From Acidimicrobiia bacterium (GTDB lineage Bacteria; Actinomycetota; Acidimicrobiia; Acidimicrobiales; JACDCH01), in the NCBI GenBank assembly GCA_013694495.1, contig JACDCH010000546.1, forward strand, positions 1 through 44,890: a stretch of 44,890 nt of DNA, written 5' to 3'. The position numbers and the translations under genes were made by a program. The notes beneath the pieces were generated by a model. The model ran no database searches. It had not been told where the DNA came from and saw only the letters and a list, made by a program, of their open reading frames with translations. Below, in pieces: positions 32,689 through 39,303 of this stretch. Position 1 is the stretch's first letter. Each line of letters opens with the position of its first letter.

Positions 32689-33308
32689 GCGTGGGCTGCT
32701 CCTCGGCGACGGTGGACGGCCCGAGCCAGGTTCGAGCCGGGTGCGGCGGCCACGACCATGTTCTCCCAGATCGTGCGGCTGCGTTCCTCCGTGAGCCGGC
32801 GGAACTGCGGACCGGGCAGAAGCTTGGAGCGGAGCCCGGTTCGCAGGACGCCGGCGTCGCGCAGTCGGCGCAGCGAGGCGCGGACGGCCCGTTCGTTGAG
32901 GCGACGGTCTCGGTTGGCGGTGAGCGCGCCGACATCGGGTGCAGGGAGGTTGTCGCTGGACCAGTCGGTGGTGTCCGTGGTGCCGCGTGCTGCCGGGATG
33001 GCGACGGCGTGAAGTAAGACCAGGCTCAGCACGGCGGCGTCAATCGGTGCCAGGACACCCGCGCCCTCGTCGACCAGCCGGTCGGCGATGGTGTCGTCGT
33101 ACCCGGAGATCCAACTGTCATCGCCGACTCGGAGGAGCGCGCGCCCGGCTCCCTGCAACGACTGGCCGACGAGGTCGCGAAGGGCGGGATCGGCGAGCGC
33201 AGCGAACTGCGCTTGCGGAACCGGCTCCGCCGACTCCTCGACGGCAACGACGGCGTTCAGGACCGCACCGCGGTCTCGCGACGACAGGGTGGCGAGAGTG
33301 GCGGTCAT
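32685..33308 (-). CDS. jetB: Wadjet-like JetB (KITE-type) small subunit
   Basis: This 207-aa protein begins at ATG 33308 (MTATLATLSSRDRGAVLNAV), overlapping the previous gene by ATGA. The C-terminal half looks like a winged helix: NERAVRASLRRLRDAGVLRT, LLPGPQFRRLTEERSRTIWE. Size and place immediately upstream of the SMC gene match JetB/MukE-type subunits that bind the kleisin. An upstream extension has low-complexity composition and is rejected. Whether it or the next small protein is the true JetB equivalent is uncertain. Confidence 0.65.
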   Translation of the reverse strand: MTATLATLSSRDRGAVLNAVVAVEESAEPVPQAQFAALADPALRDLVGQSLQGAGRALLRVGDDSWISGYDDTIADRLVDEGAGVLAPIDAAVLSLVLLHAVAIPAARGTTDTTDWSSDNLPAPDVGALTANRDRRLNERAVRASLRRLRDAGVLRTGLRSKLLPGPQFRRLTEERSRTIWENMVVAAAPGSNLARAVHRRRGAAHA

Positions 33309-33808
33309 GCCAGCGACTGGCTCGGTTCGGGGAGGGCGTCGAGGTTGCGGCGAAACGCTTCGAGATCGGCGTCGGCCCAGCCAGCGGTGAGGGGACCGAG
33401 CCGGAGGACGTCGTTGTCGTCGATGTCGAGGATTTGAGCCTGGGAGAGGATGTGGCGAACGGCGCCCACGATGTGTCGGCTGGCGGCGACGTTGATGCGC
33501 ATGGCGCGCGCCGCGGCCATGACGTCGTCGATCGTGAATGGGCGGCCCGGGTAGGGGTGGCGGTCGCGGTCGTCCCAGGCGAGGCCGACGCACAGCCCGA
33601 GAGCGACAAGGGCCGAATCCGGGAGTGTCGTCGGGAACACCTCGAGATCGGCGGCGGATGGCGCTTCGGCGTGGCGGGCGAGGACGACCTGGCGGCCGGC
33701 TCGCTGCGGCGCGCGCCCGACGTTGGCAGCGGAACGTTCAAGCGCCACCAGGTCGGCGATGGGCCCGGCGCCGAGGGCGCGCAGGCGGGCGAGCTCGATG
33801 GCACTCAT
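33305..33808 (-). CDS. Additional small subunit of the Wadjet-like operon, 167 aa
   Basis: This gene begins at ATG 33808, overlapping the kleisin-like gene by ATGA, and runs into the JetB-like gene with another ATGA, so it is an integral operon member. The protein has a short helical start (AIELARLRALGAGPIADLVA) and a compact region (DVMAAARAMRINVAASRHIV, GAVRHILSQAQILDIDDND) that may be a winged helix. No close family is recognised. The known Wadjet layouts I recall have four genes, so this is a fifth component in an otherwise Jet-like series. Confidence 0.75.
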   Translation of the reverse strand: MSAIELARLRALGAGPIADLVALERSAANVGRAPQRAGRQVVLARHAEAPSAADLEVFPTTLPDSALVALGLCVGLAWDDRDRHPYPGRPFTIDDVMAAARAMRINVAASRHIVGAVRHILSQAQILDIDDNDVLRLGPLTAGWADADLEAFRRNLDALPEPSQSLA

Positions 33809-35109
33809 CGGGGCGCGCGCTCCTCGCTCTCGGCGGCGGGTTGGACGATCGTCGGTCTCTCCACGGTGAGGCGAGCGTCGGACGTCCAGCTGGTGTGGGC
33901 GTCGGTGTCGACGACCAGGGTGTCGGCTAAGTGCAGGCGGTAGACCGAGTGCTCGTCGACGTCGAGGCTGGCGAGCTCGACGACCACCTGGAGCGCCGCG
34001 GGCCACGGCGTGGCACGGAGGTGCGCCGACAACTCGATCGAAGCCTCGCCCTGCAGGAGCAGCTCGGCGGTGTGCTGGCGTTGTCGCCGGATGACGTCGA
34101 TCCGCTCGTCGAGACCGTCGAGCGGATCGATCGCCGGGTCGCCCGCCAAGGAGCCGACGGGGGGCCGCCGCGGTTGGCGATGATTCGGGCGGTACGCCCG
34201 CAGCGCTGCGACGACGTCGGCGGGCGACACCTGCGGCCGAGGCGGGTCCCACACGACACCGGCGAACACCGCGGCAAGTGCCTCGACCGTGCCGGTGGTG
34301 GCGAGCCGGGCGTAGTCGGCCGGGTCGAGCAGCGAGAAGTCGCGGGTCGACGCACCCTCGTCGACGATCCGTTCGAGAAGCCGCTGGGTCGCCACCAGGT
34401 ACGACTGGGCAGCGGTGAGCAACGCCGTGGCTGCGACCCGCAGAGTGGGATGGTGCTTGGTGACGACGTCGACGACCCGCTCCACCTGGGCGAGCATCCG
34501 GTCGCCGTCGTGCTGGGCGCGCTCCGCCACCAGCTCGGCGAGAGTGGCCGTGTCGGTGAGACGGTTGACAGCGGCGGTCCACATCTCGACGTAGCCGCGC
34601 TGTTCGACAAGGGCGTCGGCGACCTTGCCCGCGTCGTGCCGACCATCCTCGATCGCGTCAGCCGTGGCGCCGAGGAGCTGGAGCAGTTCCTCGATGCCTC
34701 CGTCGGTCAGCCCCTTCCGGAAGAAGAGGCTGCCTGCGACGGCGTCGGTGCTGACCACGTAGCGCTGCTGGTGGACCTTGTCCCGATAGGGCAGGAGCAT
34801 CGCCAACTCGACGAAGGTGTCGATCCGCTGTTCGAGCTCAGCCCGGTCGAGGTCGTCGAGGCGCAGCGCGCGCTCGATGATCTGAGCGCGGGCGAGTCCC
34901 TGTTCGATGTCGCCCTGGCCGAACGCGCCGATGACGGCCTCGGCGTAACGCAGCATCGACGGGTCGTCGACGACGGCGCCGCCGTGCGACGCGACGGGAG
35001 CAGCCATGGCACCGAGCCGGCGCGCCGCGCCGCTGCGCCGATGGCGCTTCCCGACGAAGTCGAACTGTTCGTCCTCCACGGCCGTGACCCTACGCAGGGA
35101 GTGTGACAT
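33805..35109 (-). CDS. jetA: Wadjet-like JetA, kleisin-type subunit
   Basis: The 434-aa protein starts at ATG 35109 (MSHSLRRVTAVEDEQFDFVG). The body is helical with regularly spaced Leu/Val (DDPSMLRYAEAVIGAFGQGD, LVEQRGYVEMWTAAVNRLTD, ATRDFSLLDPADYARL-like region), and the last 100 residues are strand-rich. This profile, the length and first position in the operon fit JetA/MukF-type kleisins. There is no motif by itself decisive, so the assignment leans on context (SMC, small subunit and toprim partners downstream). It starts 61 bases after the AbiEii stop on the same strand. Confidence 0.6.
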   Translation of the reverse strand: MSHSLRRVTAVEDEQFDFVGKRHRRSGAARRLGAMAAPVASHGGAVVDDPSMLRYAEAVIGAFGQGDIEQGLARAQIIERALRLDDLDRAELEQRIDTFVELAMLLPYRDKVHQQRYVVSTDAVAGSLFFRKGLTDGGIEELLQLLGATADAIEDGRHDAGKVADALVEQRGYVEMWTAAVNRLTDTATLAELVAERAQHDGDRMLAQVERVVDVVTKHHPTLRVAATALLTAAQSYLVATQRLLERIVDEGASTRDFSLLDPADYARLATTGTVEALAAVFAGVVWDPPRPQVSPADVVAALRAYRPNHRQPRRPPVGSLAGDPAIDPLDGLDERIDVIRRQRQHTAELLLQGEASIELSAHLRATPWPAALQVVVELASLDVDEHSVYRLHLADTLVVDTDAHTSWTSDARLTVERPTIVQPAAESEERAPR

Positions 35110-35170
35110 GCCCGACGAATTCCGCTCGCCGGGATCTCCCGGGGCAGGATGAGGAGGGCCGAGCCCGCCT

Positions 35171-36052
35171 CTACGACAGCGCGCCGAGGGCGGCCTCGAC
35201 CTCGTGGCGCAACCGCTCGTCACAGGTCGCCCACCTTCGTTCGTCGTCCTCGAGGTCGGCGAGGAACCCGAAGCGGTGGCGCACACACGCCTCCCATGCC
35301 ACGAGGTCCACGGGACGGGTCAGCACCCCGATCGAATCGGCCTCGAAGTCGCGCTCCCGGCGCTCGTGGAGAACGTCGGCGGGGTCGAGGGGCCGGACGC
35401 CGCGTCCGTCATCCACGACATCACCCCACACCTTCAGCACCCAGAGCCGACGGACGAGGGCCTCGTCGATGGCTCGACCGGCGAAGTGGTTGAGGTCGTA
35501 CAGGTCTCGGCCCAGCGAGATCCGTCGATAGCGGGCCAGCTTCTCTGCGCACGCCTCAGCCTCGGCGACCACGGGCAGCACCGGGAGCTCGAATCCGTAG
35601 CTCTTGTGGATCGGAAGCGGCACGAACCCGAGTGGATCCGAAGGCAGGGCGAGCGGCCGACGGGCGAACTCGACGCTCGCTGCGATGTTGGGCGCGCCAA
35701 GGTCAGCGTGGCTGACCCGGAGATGCCAGTGCCGGCCGTCTCCACGATCGGAGTCGAGGTGGTACTCGAAGCCGCCGACCCGCGCACCGTCGATGATGCC
35801 GCAGGTCTCGAGCACGGTGTTCTCGTCGGGAGCCGCGAAGTCCAGGTCGGTGGAGAATCGGCCGTCGTTGCCCAGGCGGCACTTGCGCAGGCTGGTGCCG
35901 CCCTTGAACACCAGATGCCCTCCATCAAAGCAAGCGGCCTCGGCCAGCAGGAACAGCAGGTGGTCCTGGGCGACGTCGAGCAGCGCGGCGTCGTACGCGT
36001 CGGCGCGTCCGAGGGCGTGTCGAGAGACGAGCGCTTGCGTGAGTCCGGCCAT
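35171..36052 (-). CDS. AbiEii/AbiGii-family nucleotidyltransferase toxin
   Basis: This 293-aa protein carries the type IV AbiEii signature. LVFKGGTSLRKCRLG (KGGTSL near residues 50-55) is followed by RFSTDLDFAAP (near 66-75), the metal-binding Asp pair of the DNA-polymerase-beta-like nucleotidyltransferase. Downstream helical region includes EACAEKLARYRRISLGRDLYDL, also typical of the family. AbiEii toxins block growth and abort phage infection. It starts three bases after the AbiEi stop, so the pair is one operon, and the Wadjet-like genes follow on the same strand. Confidence 0.92.
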   Translation of the reverse strand: MAGLTQALVSRHALGRADAYDAALLDVAQDHLLFLLAEAACFDGGHLVFKGGTSLRKCRLGNDGRFSTDLDFAAPDENTVLETCGIIDGARVGGFEYHLDSDRGDGRHWHLRVSHADLGAPNIAASVEFARRPLALPSDPLGFVPLPIHKSYGFELPVLPVVAEAEACAEKLARYRRISLGRDLYDLNHFAGRAIDEALVRRLWVLKVWGDVVDDGRGVRPLDPADVLHERRERDFEADSIGVLTRPVDLVAWEACVRHRFGFLADLEDDERRWATCDERLRHEVEAALGALS

Positions 36053-36055
36053 CGG

Positions 36056-36979
36056 CTACGCCTTGCCCACGAGGCCCTGCAGCGGAGCGATCAGCCGATC
36101 GACGACGTAGTACTGAGGCACCCAGAGCGCTGGGGCGTCGTCACCACCACGATGCAGAGCCGGGTGTTCGAAGTGGACCTTAGGCATCGGCCCGCGTGCT
36201 GGTCGCCGATCGAACAGCTGGATGCCCCGCGGTGGATGGCCGGCGGCGTGGAGCAGGTAGGCGGCCCGCTGCCAGGTCGATGCCGACTGGCCGACCAGCA
36301 GGGTGGCCAGTCGATCGTCGTCGCAGTCGGCCGTCAGCTGTTCGAGGTGGGCAACGAGGTCCGCCCAGGGGCGGAACGACGCTGGGCGCGCGGCCAGCTG
36401 GACGATGAGGGCCTCAGGTCCGAAGGCCGGTAGTCCGCCGGCCCACGCGACGAGGTCTAGCTTGCGCCGCACCAGCAGGGCGGTGCTCGGACCCAGCTCC
36501 TTGGCTGCGGCCCTCGGCCACTTGATCCGCACTACCGATACGTGCTGGCGCAGCCCGTCGGGCAGCCGGCGCTCCCTTGGAAGCCAGACCGGGATCCGGC
36601 CGTCGGGGGCTCGGTCGAGGTAGCCGAGATGCCACGCTGCCGCGGCGCCCGCGAGCATGAGCTCCGCATCGGGGTCGCGAGCCCGCCAGGCGCGAATCGC
36701 AAGGTAGGGATCGGCCACGGCGTCCTGGCCGGGTGGGATGAATGCCCAGGTTCCCTGGATCGGCAGGCCCACGAGCCATCCAAGGCGGCGGAGCTCATCA
36801 ACGGTGGTGTCGACATCCCGGTCGCTGCCGACCTCCGCCAAGCGATCGCCGAGGTCCTCGCGCGTGACGACGGCCGGAAGATCTCGCGACAGTCCCGCAA
36901 CCAAGCCGGAGGCCCAGGTCGGAACGCGGCGGTCCATCCCCGCCGAGCTCGTCGCCTGCCAACCCGTGGTTGAGTTCAC
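36056..36979 (-). CDS. AbiEi-family antitoxin (type IV TA)
   Basis: The 307-aa protein is upstream of and next to the AbiEii toxin. The N-terminus has a winged helix-like region (VTREDLGDRLAEVGSDRDVD, TVDELRRLGWLVGLPIQGTW) and the C-terminus matches the AbiEi-type antitoxin body (LDLVAWAGGLPAFGPEALIV, YYVVDRLIAPLQG). The GTG at 36979 is chosen because a -10-like TAGAGT ends seven bases upstream, giving a leaderless start; ATG 36937 (MDRRVPTWASGL) is the alternative. In AbiE the antitoxin represses the operon promoter. Confidence 0.85.
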   Translation of the reverse strand: MNSTTGWQATSSAGMDRRVPTWASGLVAGLSRDLPAVVTREDLGDRLAEVGSDRDVDTTVDELRRLGWLVGLPIQGTWAFIPPGQDAVADPYLAIRAWRARDPDAELMLAGAAAAWHLGYLDRAPDGRIPVWLPRERRLPDGLRQHVSVVRIKWPRAAAKELGPSTALLVRRKLDLVAWAGGLPAFGPEALIVQLAARPASFRPWADLVAHLEQLTADCDDDRLATLLVGQSASTWQRAAYLLHAAGHPPRGIQLFDRRPARGPMPKVHFEHPALHRGGDDAPALWVPQYYVVDRLIAPLQGLVGKA

Positions 36980-36986
36980 AGCGGAT

Positions 36987-36992
36987 ACTCTA
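36987..36992 (-). promoter_or_regulatory. -10 element for a leaderless AbiEi transcript
   Basis: On the minus strand TAGAGT reads from 36992 to 36987 and the GTG begins seven bases later. This spacing is typical for a leaderless actinobacterial mRNA. The AbiEi, AbiEii and possibly Wadjet-like genes may share this promoter. No convincing -35 was seen. Confidence 0.45.
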
Positions 36993-37156
36993 CCCCCACA
37001 GTGCTGATTCCGCATCTATCCCAACCATTTAGTTAGAGACTGTGCGGATTTCGGTTGCTGGGAGCCGGCTTTCCGCATCGCTTACAACCAACTCAACACC
37101 GGCCATGCGGGGGTTCGGGTCAGCCACCGGGTTGCAGTCATCGGTGCCACCGATGC

Positions 37157-37209
37157 ATAAGCCGTAGTGGAGTCATAAGCACAGCGCTTATACTTGGCAT
37201 TGTGCTTAT
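37157..37209 (+). promoter_or_regulatory. Leaderless promoter with symmetric operator half-sites
   Basis: TATACT at 37189-37194 is a strong -10 box; the GTG at 37202 follows after seven bases, so the transcript is probably leaderless. Around it are four half-sites: ATAAGC at 37157 and 37175 and GCTTAT at 37186 and 37204, each like pair 18 bases apart. ATAAGCACA (37175-37183) and TGTGCTTAT (37201-37209) are perfect inverted arms. This looks like an autoregulatory operator for the HTH protein that follows. Confidence 0.7.
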
Positions 37210-38248
37210 CGAAGCGATGCGCTGGCTCCGCGATGCCGGCGTCACGATTGAGCGGTTGGCCTCACAGCCGTCCGACCACGGTGGCGTCGTCGGACCTGAC
37301 GCGATCCTCCTCATTGCCGCTGGCGACGCGGAGGTGAGGTTCGCTGTCGAGGAGAAGCGGCGGGCGCCATACCCCAACGAGATTCCACGGCTCAGCGGAC
37401 ATCGAGAGGCGTTGAGCCAATCCGGCCAACCGCTGCTCGTCGTGCCCTTCGTGAGCGAGGCACTCGGACCTGTGCTCGGTGAGGCCGGTTGGTCGTGGGC
37501 TGATGAGTGCGGCAACTTCGACCTGCGCGCGCCCGGCCTGGTGCTTCGGCAACGACACACGACGACGACGCCGAGGCCCAAGCGGAAGAGCCTCCCCCAG
37601 GGCTCGGGCGGCCTTGCGATCATTCGCGCTCTGATCCGCTTCGGAGCAGGCGAGGAACAGGAAGCTGGCGCGACCGCCCTCGCTGCGCAAGCGAAGGTCT
37701 CTCAGCCCCGCGCCTCACAGGTGCTTCGCCAGCTGCACGAGCTGAAGCTCATCGACAACTCGGGACGCGGTCGGTTGCGGCCCAATCGCGAGGCGCTCCT
37801 CGATCGCTTCCTCGCGGAGTACCGGGGCCCCGGAGGCTCGGAGCAGTACCTCTACAGCCTGGACCCGCCCACTGACCTCGCTGTGCGCGCTACGAGCACC
37901 CGCACAGGCTCTCCTGCACGTCAGATCGTCGTTTCGGCCGACGTCGGACCAGATCTCATCCTGGCCTGGCGCCGTCCGACCACCGTCGTCCTTTACACCA
38001 CGCACGAGATCGACCCCGACGACCTCGGGCTCGTCGAGGCCCAGGGCAGTCACGACGCCAATGTCATCGTGCGGATCCCGGAGGACCGGTCGGTGTTCCC
38101 GGTTCCGGAGCTGGTGGCCGACGTACGGGGGGTGGGGGTCCCGTTGGCCGATCCGTCACAGATGATCTGGGACCTGCAGGATCTTGGGGGTGCCGACCGA
38201 CTCGAGGCTGCTGGCATGCTGCACGAATGGCTGCTGACGCGCCCCTGA
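37202..38248 (+). CDS. AbiEi-like HTH antitoxin with nuclease-like N-terminal domain
   Basis: The 348-aa protein starts at GTG 37202 behind the leaderless promoter; ATG 37217 is the alternative. Residues about 1-120 resemble a PD-(D/E)xK-type core (ILLIAAGDAEVRFAVEEKRR near 35-54, then QPLLVVPFVSEAL and ADECGNFDLRAPG), with no stated catalysis proven. A HTH near residues 157-190 (ATALAAQAKVSQPRASQVLR, LHELKLIDNSGRGR) and a beta/alpha C-terminus follow. It overlaps the nucleotidyltransferase gene by 22 bases. This is how some AbiEi-family antitoxins are arranged, so it probably represses its own operator. Confidence 0.7.
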   Translation: MLIEAMRWLRDAGVTIERLASQPSDHGGVVGPDAILLIAAGDAEVRFAVEEKRRAPYPNEIPRLSGHREALSQSGQPLLVVPFVSEALGPVLGEAGWSWADECGNFDLRAPGLVLRQRHTTTTPRPKRKSLPQGSGGLAIIRALIRFGAGEEQEAGATALAAQAKVSQPRASQVLRQLHELKLIDNSGRGRLRPNREALLDRFLAEYRGPGGSEQYLYSLDPPTDLAVRATSTRTGSPARQIVVSADVGPDLILAWRRPTTVVLYTTHEIDPDDLGLVEAQGSHDANVIVRIPEDRSVFPVPELVADVRGVGVPLADPSQMIWDLQDLGGADRLEAAGMLHEWLLTRP

Positions 38249-39069
38249 GCCAACTCGTGCTCGCAGCGACATCGGTCGCCGACGATCTCGGGTACGTCGC
38301 GCTCGCCGACCTCTCGACCGTGCTCCACACGGAGGGACTGAGGGACCATCGCGTCATCGGCGGCCACATGGTGACGGCGCTCGTCGCGCGATGGCGCCTC
38401 GGGGCCGAGCTCTACCGCGAGACGGGCGACACGGACCTCGGTGTCCCGCCCATCGTCGTGCGCGACCACCGCCTCATCGAGCGCATGATGGAGCTCGACT
38501 ACGTGAAGGTCAAAGGCAATCGCTTCGCCAGAACGATGACGGACGTACCCGTCACGATCGCCGGCGACCGGGAGACCCCACGGCAGGCCATCATCGACGT
38601 CCTCGTTCCCGCTTACACGAGCAGGCCTCGCCAGAACCGCAGAATCAGCGAACACCTCGTGACGACCGAGGTCCCCGGACTGGCGACGGCGCTGAACCGC
38701 GCGCCGGTCGTCATGGCGCTCGAGCTCCGCCGGCTCAACGGCGAGGAGCTCGACGCTGAGCTGTCCTTTCCCAACGAGGTCGCGGCCCTCGTGCTGAAGA
38801 GCCTCGCCACGCGGGTTCGTTCGAAGGCGACCGACATCGTGGACCTGTGGCGATGTCTGGAGGTCGGCTACGCCGCTGGCGTCAGCCACAAGGAGTTCGC
38901 TGACGGAGAGCCCGCTGAAGCGATGACGATCATCCGCGCCCTGTTCGACGAGCGCGACGGTGCCGGGATGACGGCACTGGTCGCCGAACAGCGCCTGTCC
39001 GACCGCTCAGGCGACGAGCGCTTCACGAGGGTGCGCGCGCTGATGGCTCGCGTGCTCGGAACGGCCTGA
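38227..39069 (+). CDS. AbiEii-like nucleotidyltransferase (toxin candidate)
   Basis: The 280-aa protein starts at ATG 38227, overlapping the HTH gene by 22 bases. It contains IGGHMVTALVARWRL near residue 44 and ETGDTDLGVPP near 65-73, i.e. the GG and DxD elements of a nucleotidyltransferase fold, here with a different spacing and surrounding sequence from the AbiEii at 35171. The C-terminus is helical (RSKATDIVDLWRCLEVGYAA), as in AbiEii-type proteins that act on helical targets. With the upstream HTH it forms a probable second type IV-like toxin-antitoxin pair, divergent from the first. Confidence 0.72.
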   Translation: MAADAPLSQLVLAATSVADDLGYVALADLSTVLHTEGLRDHRVIGGHMVTALVARWRLGAELYRETGDTDLGVPPIVVRDHRLIERMMELDYVKVKGNRFARTMTDVPVTIAGDRETPRQAIIDVLVPAYTSRPRQNRRISEHLVTTEVPGLATALNRAPVVMALELRRLNGEELDAELSFPNEVAALVLKSLATRVRSKATDIVDLWRCLEVGYAAGVSHKEFADGEPAEAMTIIRALFDERDGAGMTALVAEQRLSDRSGDERFTRVRALMARVLGTA

Positions 39070-39240
39070 CGGCGCTTCGAGGCGCGGCCCATGGTCGCGG
39101 ACACCGTGCGTCGCATTGCCCGTCCAACTGTCCGTCTCGGCAACCGAAATCGTTGGTTTGGACCGAACTCGCTGTGCGAGCGCAACGCTCTGACGTGCTC
39201 CCCTGCGCTCGTTGCGCTGAACAACACACGCCCAAAGCGA

Positions 39241-39284
39241 TTCCTAAACCGTGCGTCGGGTGTTCGAATCACCCCGGGGGCGCT
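39241..39284 (+). repeat. Right att-like site: second copy of the tRNA-Arg 3' half
   Basis: TTCCTAAACC, then a complete T-arm (GGGTG-TTCGAAT-CACCC) and the acceptor strand CGGGGGC match the tRNA 3' half from the anticodon loop on, at about 37 of 43 bases. No D-arm or 5' acceptor lies upstream, so it is not an independent tRNA gene. The T-stem differences from the left copy are compensatory. It marks the right border of the island. Confidence 0.8.
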
Positions 39285-39303
39285 CCGAACACCCGCTCAC
39301 GGG

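Larger units (their letters stand above)
7742..39284. mobile_element. tRNA-Arg-targeted genomic island, about 31.5 kb
   Basis: The island is bounded on the left by the 3' half of tRNA-Arg and on the right by a second copy of that half at 39241-39284. Inside are a tRNA-adjacent tyrosine recombinase, an excisionase-like gene, a MobF relaxase and several defence modules. No type IV secretion or FtsK-like genes are present, so the island would be mobilisable at best rather than self-transmissible. The two tRNA-derived ends differ at about 6 of 43 positions, so precise excision today is uncertain. Confidence 0.75.

Noticed and set aside
39200..39290. A second complete tRNA-Arg gene
   Set aside because: Only the 3' half from the anticodon loop is present; no D-arm or 5' acceptor strand lies upstream, so it is an att-like remnant.
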